Source: Lycium barbarum
Taxonomy: Eukaryota > Streptophyta > Magnoliopsida > Solanales > Solanaceae
Direction: 5' to 3'
DNA length: 64,000 nucleotides
Assembly: GCF_019175385.1 (NCBI RefSeq)
Contig: NC_083337.1
Coordinates: 20,135,885-20,199,884 of the forward strand
In this document: positions 1 to 11,273 of the stretch, piece by piece
Position numbering within the stretch: position 1 is the first letter of the stretch
Layout: the number at the start of each line of letters is the position of its first letter
Notes under the pieces: generated by a model
The model's input: only the letters and a program-made list of their open reading frames with translations
The model's database searches: none
What the model was told of the DNA's origin: nothing
Made by a program: the position numbers and the translations under genes

Positions 1-355
1 CACTTCCTGTTTCATTTATTATTCTAAATTTTGGGGCTGCGTCCAGAAGTTAGATAATTGTTGTGTCTCTTAGAACCTCCATAGATAGTTGTCAGAATTG
101 TGGGTAGATTGTCAAAGTCTCGTACAACTTAATGGGTGTTTGCCACGTTTATGAGTATTTACTTATATTAGACTTTCGCTGATTTTATTTCATAATTGTG
201 ATCCTCATATATGCAGTTACTTATGACTTTGTTTAATTTAATAAGGAAAGATTATTAAAAAGGAACTTGGTGTTTAATTATTTTATAAGGTGCTTCCGGT
301 ATTGTTTATAGCATCGGATGCCTGTTATGTCCAGGGTGGGTTTTTGGGCGTGACA
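1..355 (+). repeat. LTR of element B, 3' part (cut by window start)
   Basis: The sequence from base 1 aligns with the last third of the LTR at 12454-14761: both have the CACTTCCT..TTTCATTTATTATTCTA block and the GGGTAGATTGTCAAAGTCTCG block. It ends with TTTTTGGGCGTGACA, the usual gypsy LTR end, four bases before a primer-binding site. It is therefore the 5' LTR of a plus-strand element whose start lies outside the window. Confidence 0.8.
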
Positions 356-359
356 AGTT

Positions 360-371
360 TGGTATCAGAGC
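360..371 (+). other. primer-binding site of element B
   Basis: TGGTATCAGAGC, four bases after the LTR end, is the classic plant initiator-Met tRNA primer site for minus-strand DNA synthesis. It fixes the LTR boundary and the plus orientation of B. Confidence 0.85.
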
Positions 372-947
372 CTAGGTTTAGAAGTGTCCTAGGATTTGTC
401 TTTAGAGCTGTGTCTAGTGGAGTCCTCTTCATGCAGACTGGCCACCTGTATGGATGAATGACTACCAGGACATTCTAGGTGTTTCTCATTCTTCTTGATT
501 CTAGATTGTGCTGTAGAGCTTGAACTTCCTTTAGGATCATTCTAACATGATTGTTACTCGTGCTTATGGAGATGACTTTAACTCGTGTTGCAGATGCTAA
601 CCAAGTTAACAATAGTATTATGGAGTGCATATTGATGTGATGATTAATTTGATAGATGGTACAGAGTCGCTGATATTGTGTTGTAGGTGCTTGGTATATA
701 TGGTCGATGTAAGGTTTCGTTGTTAATAAATTGAGATAGGTATAGAAACAAAAGTAGTCCTTTTTATAGGGAAAACTATGCCGAAATCTTGTTAGGCTTA
801 AGGGAATAATTAAGGTGTGATATGTTTCAAGTGTTGGCGGTTAGGATGAAAGGAAAAATTGAGGGTCATTTGTAGTGAATTAGGAATTATCGTACATTGA
901 GTTTATATTCTTATTGTGTTAAAAGATCTGTACTATTTCGATGTTTA
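372..947 (+). other. element B leader and non-coding internal region
   Basis: Positions 372-610 align with the leader of element C (14762-14980), for example GAGCTGTGTCTAGTGGA and CTTGATTCTAGATTGTG. After about 610 the similarity ends: where C begins gag, B has AT-rich sequence with stops in every frame. B therefore looks like a non-autonomous (LARD-like) relative of C. It continues at 11274 after the insertion of element A. Confidence 0.6.
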
Positions 948-3816
948 TGTCACGACCCAACCCCGTGGGCCACGACTGGCACCCTACTTGGGCACCCAGC
1001 CAGACTTACATATCCAATTATCATATCCAAACTTAGCTCAGAGTTCACAATAGTTATTATAAACATAATTTAAATCAAAACTGGCCCTACGGTCGTGCAT
1101 ACCAAAATATAATATCGGAACAGATAGAAGCGGCGGAATGCACATCGCCGATCATATGTACAAATATAGACATAAGGGCCATTTTGGCCACCATAACAGA
1201 CGGACCGCATTAAGACATAAATCGTAATCAAACAGACACATACCAGACCCTTAACCCACAAATATGACTACAGGCCTCTACAAATACAAAACGAAAACAT
1301 ATGACGGGACAGGGCCCCGCCGTACCCCAAATAGTCAAATATACAGATGCATATACATCACAAAAGATATATACCGACACATGGGCTCCGAATCAAAAGG
1401 AGCACTCTGTAATAGCAGGATGTGGAGCCTACAGTGGTGAATCACCGGCGTCTGTACCTGCGGGCATGAAACGCAGCCCCCGAAGAAAGGGGGTCAGTAC
1501 GAAAGATGTACTGCGTATGTAAAGCATAGAGTGCAGAAGTGTAAACCATAACTGAAAACAAACAGGATACAAAAAGGGGAATACTGACCAGTATATCAAA
1601 ATCTGTACCAAAAACATATGTACCTAATGCAGATAAAAATCATGCAAAGCTCAGGAACGTGGTCACCCCTCCGACGCAGGTGCCACACACAGCATAACAC
1701 CAGAAGGTTCAAATCTCCGTACATCCCCGAACACACATATCATCATAACATATCACCAGCCATATCACAGCATAACTCCAAACGGAACCCGACCCTATGG
1801 CGAGGCCTCGGGAACCGTAACACAACATACGGCCGAATTTATCATAGGGCGCACGAACCATAACCGGCCCGGAAACCGGTGGACGAAATCATAATAAGGG
1901 CACGAGCGGAGTCGTGAGCAAACAATTCAATTTATATATATCAAAATACTTTTGCAAACTTGATAAAATCATATGTTGACTCATTAGTCAAAATAGTTCG
2001 AACAATTAATCAAAACGGGGTTCATTTCACAAAAGTATTTCCAAAATGGTAATTATGGCTCAAAATATAATTTAGGATATCGTGGCAATCAAAGTATTAT
2101 TTTTCGATAGCCAAATTCACAAACGAAAATCCTTTGCCGACATTATACAAAAATGAGACTAATAGAGCAAACAAAAGAATCTCGGAGTTAGCGGGCCCAC
2201 CTCGGGCCAAGTCGAGGCGGCGGACCTGAACCGCGGACATTTGGGGTCTATGGAATCATACATGGAGGTTTCAAAGCAAATCGATTACGTTTACAAACGT
2301 TTCTAACATATGGTCACTTTCCAACAAAATATGAGTTTTATAGTTCAATTCAATTGAATGAATAGTACTCGATTTCCATTTCGGATTTCAAGGAACAGAA
2401 TTGCCCCCGGGGCTCCAATATCGACCTAGTATACCTAGGATATGCCAAAAGAAGGAATGGGGTAGCCTTACATACCTTTCTCACTTCTTACGCTCGTTCA
2501 AACTCGATTCCCGTTTCGTCCAAAATCTGCAATTGGTCATTGTTACCAATTAGGAATTGCAAAAGTTAAGAATTCACTTTACTTCATGTTTGTCTGCTGA
2601 AATTTCGGCAGCACCTCCCCTATACATATAACATCCCCGAGGCTTAGCTCGGCTCAATAAATATCAACAACACAACCCACAATACCAAAGTTATCACGAA
2701 TCACATCAAAATGGTTCTAACGTCAATATCCTTCTTTTCTACATAAAGCAATACTTCCATTTCAAATTTCAAATTTCCAAACAAGTCTCAAGGATTTCAC
2801 ATTCATCGTTAACCAAAATCATCACAATATAATTTGGAAACACTTCATATCATTTGTACGAAATATTCATTCGATATACAAAATATACAACTTTCCACCA
2901 AAGTCATAATTCATTCAAAACTTCTAATCTTTAACATACTTATTCATAACATGCTTCCATATCCCAAATTCATCAACAATCATCGTAATTTGCACCTTAA
3001 CAACTCCATTTTCATAATGTCATAAAATCATACTAAAACGGCATAAACTTCTACTTTCCATTTAATTGCAAACTTACATCATTTTATCTTTATTTACATT
3101 GCAAGCATCACAACAACACAACAAACATGTTAAACCAAATTAATTCATTCTCCTTCCATGTTTTCATGAATTCTACTCATTTCCATATACTACAACACAA
3201 ATAAGCCTTCATAACATAATAATATGGAATGAATTCTTACCTTTTTCTCCAATCTTCTTCACTCAAGTATGTTGTCACATTGAAGAAACTAGTGCCCTTT
3301 CTTCCCAAACAATTGCACCATGTTGTAAAGGGCACTCAATTTAGTAGGAAAATCACAAGATACAAATTTTTGGAGGAAGATTTTTGGGAGGTGAAAGTGG
3401 GAGCAAGAGGGCCGAATGCCCTCTATTTTTTTCTTTGCTCTTCTTGCTTGTTCTCTCTTTCTTGTTTCATGAAAGTTCTAAGAGATAATGATCCTTTATA
3501 AGTTATTTCTAGCACATGGTAAATATTTATTAAAATGGTGGGCTTGGGCCAAGTGATGGCCGACCACCCCTTGGTGTTGGGCTCAAATTTTCATCCAATT
3601 TTTCTTGAGCCCAAATGGTTGAAATTTTCATTTTGTAATTCCCGAAACTAATTTCCAAAATTCCAATTTTGCCCTTGGCCTTCCTCCGTGTTTCCACATC
3701 AATATTTTTCATGAACAACACATACATATATTAATTCAAATCACATATGACCTTATTCCTTACAAATCAAAATTATTTCGAATTTTTCCGAATACACGAA
3801 AATGCGGGATATAACA
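948..3816 (-). repeat. 3' LTR of element A
   Basis: It matches 8225-11273 at a constant offset of 7277 until a 180-bp gap. On the minus strand it starts TGTTATATCCCGC and ends GGTCGTGACA. It contains the stem-loop CAGTAC/GTACTG at 1495-1513. Short ORFs here are mirrored exactly in the other LTR and look like no gag or pol protein; I treat them as non-coding. Confidence 0.9.
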
Positions 3817-3852
3817 TCCTCCCCCCCTTTAGAACATTCGTCCTCGAATGTT
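3817..3852 (-). other. polypurine tract and upstream stem-loop of element A
   Basis: Read on the minus strand: a perfect 8-bp stem AACATTCG/CGAATGTT with loop AGGA (3833-3852), then a purine run (complement of CCCCCCC) touching the LTR start TGTTATATC. The polypurine tract primes plus-strand DNA synthesis. The stem-loop recurs with different arms upstream of six other LTRs in this window. Confidence 0.8.
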
Positions 3853-3947
3853 AGATTAGTCTTATAGGGTCTGTAAGTACTTCAGGGGAGCTTTCTTTTA
3901 CGGTCAGCACAATTGACACACATTCGTCTTGAATATAATTAAGGAAT

Positions 3948-5900
3948 TTAGAGTACTTGTGGGCATAAGAAATAAGTGGGGACACTTCCTTTCATTCCAT
4001 CCTTTACTTCCATGGTCATTGCTTCTCTATTAGTGTTTTGCCACAAGACCTTAATAGGAGGTACGTCTTTAGCGCGTAATCTCTGTACCTGGCGATCCAG
4101 ACTAATTACAGATTGTTCTTCATCAGACAGCTCTTCCGTCACTTGAATATCTTTTGCTGGAAAGATTCTGGGAGGATTACCGACACATTTGCGGAGCATG
4201 GATACATGAAGTACCAGATGTACCGTTACCAAATCAGATGGTAGATCTAGCCCGTGAGTGACATTCTCAATTCTTCGAACAATCTAATAAAGTCCGATAT
4301 ATTGTGGACTGAGCTTACTGTTTCGCCGAATCACATTACACCTTTCATAGTTGATACTTTCAAAAACACCCAATCACTAAGCTGAAATTCCAAGGGTCGA
4401 CGTCGTATATCAGCACACGATTTCTGCCGACTCTAAGTTGCTACTTGTCTCCCTCGGATAAGTTTTACTTTATCAACGGTCTGCTGGATTATATCTGGAC
4501 CGACTAATTCTGTTTTGCCAATATCAAACTAACCGATCAGTGACCCGAATTCTCCGCCATACAAAGCCTCATAGGGGCCATCTGGATGCTAGAATAGTAG
4601 CTGCTATTATAAGCAAACTCGATCAATGGTGGACGATCATCCCAGCTGCCTTCGAAGTCAATAATGCAGGCCCGCAGCATATCTTCTAGCGTTTGTACAG
4701 TGTACTCGGCCTGTCTGTTGCTCTGAGGTTGGGATACTGAGCTCGGACTTATCTGAGCCCCTAATCCTTCCTGAAAACAAATCTTCAAAACTTAGTCATA
4801 AACTGAGTACCTCTGTCAGTGACAATAAATATGGGATCTCCATGGAGTCTCACTATTCCTTTAAGACATATAGTCTGGTATAATCCTCAGCTGAATCGGG
4901 GGTTCCGACGGAAAGGAAATGGATTGGTTTTGTCAGCCTATTAACCATACCCTATATGGAAATCATACTTTCGCGGGGTGCGAGACAAACCCGTAATGAG
5001 ATCCATATTAATGATCTCCCATTTCCAAATCAGAATTTTATTTCCTGAAACAGTCCACCCGGTTTCTGATGCTAAATTTTGACTTGTTGACAATTCGGGC
5101 ACTGGGCAACGAGCCTTGCGATGTCCTGTCTCATACTATTCCATCAGTATAGGCATCCGAGATCACGGTACACTTTAGTAGATTCAGGATAAACAGAATA
5201 CCGAATATTATGCGCTCCGCTCAGAATTGGCCGTTGCAGTCCTACGATGTCGGGCACACATAGTCTGCCTTCGTATAACCATACCCGTCAGGTGAAACCT
5301 CGAACTGGGTCTTTTTCATTGTTGAAGGTCGTCTCTCTACCATACCAAATAGACTCCTCAAACTGACACTGTTTTTTACCTCTCCATAATCGATGATTCT
5401 GCAACTTCTCAGACGAAAATTTCGATATCTTCAGAACCGACCAAACGGACTCCAAGGCTAGCCGACTGATAAGTTTTACAAACCAATTCTTTGTTGCCGA
5501 ACGTACGCCGGTCAATGCCATCCATAGGTTCACGACTAAGTGCGTTTGTCACAACGTTAGCCCTTCTAGGGTGGCACAAAATATTAACATCATAATCTTT
5601 CAATAATTCGAACCATCTTTTCTGCCGCAAATTCGACTCCTTTTGGCTTAGAATATACTAGAGGCTCTTAGGGCCCGTATAAATGTCAACGCGGACCCCA
5701 TATAAGTAGTGCCTCCATCTCTTTAAATCATGAATCGACGTAGCTAACTCCAGATCATGAGCAAAATAATTTCTCCTCGTGCGGTCTGAGCTGCCGGGGA
5801 GCATAAGCTATAATCGGACCATTCTCGAAGAACTACATATTTCAGTCAATGTCGAAGGCCTAGGCTAGTCCTTTATCGCTTCAGTCTTCTGTATGTCAGT
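3948..5900 (-). pseudogene. element A pol remnant (RNase H end, integrase, C-terminal tail)
   Basis: Reading down the minus strand, 5880-5640 encodes RNase H pieces (HDLELA, WRHYLYG); 5630-5530 continues [14 protein letters not shown] to the end of RNase H; 5260-5060 gives the integrase zinc-binding part ending CPNCQQVK; 5010-4920 has the start of the integrase core (MDLITGL); 4788-4540 the core end with QAEYTVQTLEDMLRAC and EFAYNSSYYSSIQ; 4232-3960 the tail with LDRQVQRLRAKD and VLWQNTN. Frameshifts and stops interrupt every block, and the residues around the catalytic Glu are altered (QAEYT, where the family usually has QAERT). The tail places it with chromoviruses that carry a short type II chromodomain. 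Non-functional. Confidence 0.85.
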
Positions 5901-8209
5901 TGTCTTCATGTATACTTACTTTGCTCACTCTCCTTCGTTACCCCTCTTTGGGGTTATACTTACACCATATTCGTATCTTTTCTTTCTAATCTACAACTTG
6001 GTTATCTTCGTACGAAACCCCAACAGAATCATAATTACATAGCACGCAATCTTATCCAATAGCTGACAATCAGATATCGTAATTAACATAGCAATTTATC
6101 TTTTAATAATCGTATCCATCCTCATTGGATGATTTAGCTAAGTTATTCCTTTTTTCATACCCATTCCTTATCCGTCTTTATGTTTTTCTCGATATTCGAA
6201 TTACTTGATATGCACATGATTCATCATTCCATACCATAGGTTTCCTTTGTCCTGCACTACTGCATTTTAGTTTGTTTTCGCAAATAATTCTCGGGCTTTA
6301 CCCGTTGACTCTTTTAGGGGTTCTGCTTAATTACGTTTCTTACGGTTCACTTTTTCTGACATTTTGGATTACCTTCCACTCAATCATTCTCTTCTCTTTC
6401 CCAACATCGTCGTATTAGAATCTTCCAATCTCAACTGGTAGCAAAATGAATATTAGTTTATTCCGTAACATCTGTGCCATACCTTTCGCTTGTCTCATAA
6501 ATTCTGTTCGGTTAATGTTTTCCATATATTACAACAATGGCTATCAGGGTTCGCCACTCAATCGACACGGTCATAAATGGGGGCCCTACACATACATATA
6601 TATATATATATCACTACCATTGCTTTTACAATACATCTTCAATCACTTATTCATTCCTACCCTAGTTTCAGAGCTGCGTTGCTTTTCTTCCCTTTTTAGC
6701 AATCTAATCCGTCTCAGCTCGTGTGGCCCCTATAACGTTTAGCCATATCACACATCCTAATTCCCTTTTGGTCACCCAGAATTTCCTACTCGTCTCTCAT
6801 ATCTAAGTTTGCGAAATTTTTTGTACATTTCCCAGGGGGTCACCCATCCCAGAATTGCTCTGGCCCTGGCACGCTTAACCTTACAACTTTAATGAATTTA
6901 GGCACGTTAAGGCCGGTACAATCACGCCGATTGGCCCGCACCGCCCTTGTCACATAATTTAAGACCAATCGGGGTCTTAACAACTTTCCAAAACGTTCTC
7001 GTAGCGGGTCTCATCCCGGCCTAACGAGAATTCTATTACTTTTCTGACTTTATGATTTCCGCGTCGCCCCCTTTAAACCCTCAATATTTACCTTCGTATA
7101 TATATATTTCTAGACAGCCCACGAGTTTAAGTTTTTATCCCACAAATTCCGTCTCCAATCAGTCGATACCGCAAGGCATCTTCCAGCCACTAGCGAAAGA
7201 AAACTAGAGTCCGACGAACTTCGCGAAATCTTTTAGTACTTGATTCACATAATTACCTCCACGTTTATATATATATATATATATATATCCATATATTGGA
7301 GTCGAGAGCGAACCGCTCAGTTCTCAACTGCTTGTCATACGTTTTGTATTCTTTCAATTAGAGGGAACTTAATTGTTGGACATTTTAGCCCTTCCACATG
7401 TCTTTGCCCTTCACATGGGCTATGCTAAAACAAAATGGGGTTAGAACATATTTCTGGTCCCTTCAAATAAATTGCGAATTCACTACTCGTATATGCTTTC
7501 TCGAAATAAAATTTTCCAGATAAGGGTAATGCTTCTTACAAATGACATGGAGAGTATCTCTTAAACTTTAATCCAACATAGTAGATTTACCCTGTCGGTA
7601 TCGACCTTCATGACAGGTTAAGAATTTATATCTCATTTCCCTTTTCGTATTTCTAGAAAAATTTGGGCAGAGGTTCCTCTGTATTTCTTACTATCCCAAA
7701 ACCTGTACACAGGAAATACCAACCATGCCTCACAGGGCCAACACATATACATATATAAATATCATATCATGTCGCATCATAGCCACACAGGGCTAACAAT
7801 TACAGATAGAAGCATACAGATGTCGAGGCATACCTCACATGCCCAACTCAACTGCACCTGCTACACTTTTCGTGTTTTATTTCTCCCTTCAATGTTCAAC
7901 TTTATGTTTTCAATCGTACTTCAGAATACCTTACCCAGCATACGTCTTTCATACCATTTCTTACCTGAGTACTGTGTAGCTTCCAATATCAGCAGTCGTT
8001 GTCTTACGTCGATACCGCTATGCAGCTGCAATCAAGGGTTAGAAAGAAAGGAATTCATTTCCTACAGCTGGCTCTATCGCACGATCTAAGAATCAAAGAA
8101 AGGCAACACCCTAAATATCCTGTAGCCTCCGGTTTATAGATGTGGTGCACAACACACCGATAAACAAGACTCTACTAGACACGGCCTGTAGACATTCCGA
8201 GGACAAACC
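5901..8209 (-). other. element A non-coding leader, no gag or RT visible
   Basis: 2.3 kb between the primer site and the first RNase H remnant. I see no gag, protease or RT motif in either direction. It contains the 5S-like module (6826-6928), TA-repeat tracts (6596-6612 and 7266-7290) and, near the primer site, a block CTATCGCACGATCTA.GA that recurs in element D at 37736-37755, so it is a shared leader segment. Confidence 0.6.
6826..6928 (-). other. 5S rRNA-like module inside element A
   Basis: On the minus strand the sequence aligns without gaps with plant 5S rRNA for about 100 nt, roughly two thirds identical by eye. The promoter boxes are best kept: GTTAAGCGTGC (box A core, 6869-6879) and GGATGGGTGACC (box C, 6838-6849) followed by CCTGGGAA. 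Their distances from the 5' end (50 and 80 nt) agree with real 5S genes. The last 15 or so bases are missing and the middle has diverged, so this is not a functional rRNA gene. Cassandra TRIM elements are known to carry 5S-like sequence in their LTRs; here it is in an internal leader. Confidence 0.7.
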
Positions 8210-8221
8210 GCTCTGATACCA
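8210..8221 (-). other. primer-binding site of element A
   Basis: GCTCTGATACCA is the complement of TGGTATCAGAGC, three bases from the LTR end (TGTCACGACCC on the plus strand at 8225). It proves the minus orientation of A. Confidence 0.9.
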
Positions 8222-8224
8222 CTT

Positions 8225-11200
8225 TGTCACGACCCAACCCCGTGGGCCACGACTGGCACCCTACTTAGGCACCCAGCCAGACTTACATATCCAATTATCA
8301 TATCCAAACTTAGCTCAGAGTTCACAATAGTTATTATAAACATAATTTAAATCAAAACTGGCCTTACGGTCGTGCATACCAAAATATAATATCGGAACAG
8401 ATAGAAGCGGCGGAATGCACATCGTCGATCATATGTACAAATATAGACATAAGGACCATTTTGGCCACCATAACAGACGGACCGCATTAAGACATAGATC
8501 GTAATCAAACAGATACATACCGGACCCTTAACCCACAAATATGACTACAGGCCTCTACAAATACAAAACGAAAACATATGACGGGACATGGCCCCGCCGT
8601 ACCCCAAATAGTCAAATATACAGATGCATATACATCACAAAAGATATATACCGACACATGGGCTCCGAATCAAAAGGAGCACTCTGTAATAGCAGGACGT
8701 GGAGCCTACAGTGGTGGATCACCGGCGTCTGTACCTGCGGGCATGAAACGCAGCCCCAGAAGAAAGGGCGTCAGTACGAAAGATGTACTGAGTATGTAAA
8801 GCATAGAGTGCAGAAGTGTAAACCATAACTGAAAACAAACAGGTTACAAAAAGGGGAATACTGACCAGTATATCAAAATCTGTACCAAAAACGTATGTAC
8901 CTAATGCAGATAAAAATCATGCAAAGCTCAGGAACGTGGTCACCCCTCCGACGCAGGTGCCACACACAGCATAACACCAGAAGGTTCAAATCTCTGTACA
9001 TCCCCGAACACACATATCATCATAACATATCACCAGCCATATCACAGCATAACTCCAAACGGAACCCGACCCTATGGCGAGGCCTCGGGAACCGTAACAC
9101 AGCATACGGCCGAATTTATCATAGGGCGCACGAACCATAACCGGCCCGGAAACCGGTGGACGAAATCATAATAAGGGCACGAGCGGAGTCGTGAGCAAAC
9201 AATGAAATTTATATATATCAAAATACTTTTGCAAACTTGATAAAATCATATGTTGACTCATTAGTCAAAATAGTTCGAACAATTAATCAAAACGGGGTTC
9301 ATTTCACAAAAGTATTTCCAAAATGGTAATTATGGCTCAAAATATAATTTAGGATATCGTGGCAATCAAAGTATTATTTTTCGATAGCCAAATTCACAAA
9401 CGAAAATCCTTTGCCGACATTATACAAAAATGAGACTAATAGAGCAAACAAAAGAATCTCGGAGTTAGCGGGCCCACCTCGGGCCAAGTCGAGGTGGCGG
9501 ACCTGAACCGCGGACATTTGGGGTCTATGGAATCATACATGGAGGTTTCAAAGCAAATCGATTACGTTTACAAACGTTTTGAACATATGGTCACTTTCCA
9601 ACAAAATATGAGTTTTATAGTTCAATTCAATTGAATGAATAGTACTCGATTTCCATTTCGGATTTCAAGGAACAGAATTGCCCCCGGGGCTCCAATATCG
9701 ACCTAGTATACCTAGGACATGCCAAAAGAAGGAATGGGGTAGCCTTACATACCTTTCTCACTTCTTACGCTCGTTCAAACTCGATTCCCATTTCGTCCAA
9801 AATCTGCAATTGGTCATTGTTACCAATTAGGAATTGCAAAACTTAAGAATTCACTTAACTTAATGTTTGTCTGCCGAAATTTCGGCAGCACCTCCCCTAT
9901 ACATATAACATCCCCGAGGCTTAGCTCGGCTTAATAAATATCAACAACACAACCCACAATACCAAAGTTATCACGAATCACATCAAAATGGTTCTAACGT
10001 CAATATCCTTCTTTTCTACATAAAGCAATACTTCCATTTCAAATTTCAAATTTCCAAACAAGTCTCAAGGATTTCACATTCATCGTTAACCAAAATCATC
10101 ACAATATAATTTGGAAACACTTCATATCATTTGTACGAAATATTCATTCGATATACAAAATATACAACTTTCCACCAAAGTCATAATTCATTCAAAACTT
10201 CGAATCTTTAACATACTTATTCATAACATGCTTCCATATCCCAAATTCATCAACAATCATCGTAATTTGCACCTTAACAACTCCATTTTCATAATGTCAT
10301 AAAATCATACTAAAACGGCATAAACTTCTACTTTCCATTTAATTGCAAACTTACATCATTTTATCTTTATTTACATTGCAAGCATCACAACAACACAACA
10401 AACATGTTAAACCAAATTAATTCATTCTCCTTCCAACTTCAAATACCACACGGCCACACTCCATTTTCCCAACTTCCATCAAATTCATTCAACTTTCATT
10501 CTCAATATACATTCCATCCTACACACAACTAGAATGCAACATAAAATTCAACACATCACATGCATACAATGTAGTATACACACGGCCACATGCACACCCA
10601 CTTTACAAACTTCCATGTTTTCATGAATTCTACTCATTTCCATATACTACAACACAAATAAGCCTTCATAACATAATAATATGGAATGAATTCTTACCTT
10701 TTTCTCCAATCTTCTTCACTCAAGTATGTTGTCACATTGAAGAAACTAGTGCCCTTTCTTCCCAAACAATTGCACCATGTTGTAAAGGGCACTCAATTTA
10801 GTAGGAAAATCACAAGATACAAATTTTTGGAGGAAGCTTTTTGGGAGGTGAAAGTGGGAGCAAGAGGGCCGAATGCCCTCTATTTTTTTCTTTGCTCTTC
10901 TTGCTTGTTCTCTCTTTCTTCTTTCATGAAAGTTCTAAGAGATAATGATCCTTTATAAGTTATTTCTAGCACATGGTAAATATTTATTAAAATGGTGGGC
11001 TTGGGCCAAGTGATGGCCGGCCACCCCTTGGTGTTGGGCTCAAATTTTCATCCAATTTTTCTTGAGCCCAAATGGTTAAAATTTTCATTTTGTAATTCCC
11101 GAAACTAATTTCCAAAATTTCAATTTTGCCCTTGGCCTTCCTCCGTGTTTCCACATCAATATTTTTCATGAACAACACATACATATATTAATTCAAATCA

Positions 11201-11273
11201 CATATGACCTTATTCCTTACAAATTAAAATTATTTCGAATTTTTCCGAATACACGAAAATGCGGGATATAACA
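8225..11273 (-). repeat. 5' LTR of element A
   Basis: 3049 bp, partner of 948-3816. It carries CAGTAC/GTACTG at 8772-8790 and the same inner ORFs as its partner. The difference in length comes from one 180-bp block (10436-10615). The end GCGGGATATAACA meets element B sequence at 11274. Confidence 0.9.
10436..10615 (-). repeat. 180-bp block present in only one LTR of element A
   Basis: The block is bounded by CTTCCA on both sides (10430-10435 and 10610-10615). The other LTR has a single CTTCCA at the matching point (near 3157). A deletion between short direct repeats in the 3' LTR is the simplest explanation. The block contains two CACACGGCCACA motifs. Confidence 0.75.

Larger units (their letters stand above)
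948..11273 (-). mobile_element. Ty3/gypsy (Tekay-like) element A, complete LTR to LTR
   Basis: About 10.3 kb. Two long direct repeats (948-3816 and 8225-11273) enclose a 4.4-kb internal region. On the minus strand the order is 5' LTR, primer site (8210-8221), non-coding leader, remains of RNase H and integrase (5900-3948), stem-loop and polypurine tract (3852-3817), 3' LTR. The LTRs differ by only about three dozen substitutions by eye plus one 180-bp block, so insertion is recent, yet pol is beyond repair; gag, protease and RT are not recognisable. The flanks GTTTA (943-947) and TCTTA (11274-11278) match at only 3 of 5 bases. A interrupts element B. Confidence 0.9.

Noticed and set aside
360..371. 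tRNA gene
   Set aside because: The 12-bp match to the tRNA 3' end is only a primer site; no cloverleaf around it. The same holds at 8210 and 26463.
6826..6928. Functional 5S rRNA gene
   Set aside because: About a third of positions differ, the 3' end is missing and there is no T-run terminator after it; only a derived module.
948..11273. A 7.3-kb spaced near-identical duplication that could be a segmental duplication
   Set aside because: The two copies end in TG/CA-type termini with primer site and polypurine tract at their inner borders, so they are the LTRs of one element.
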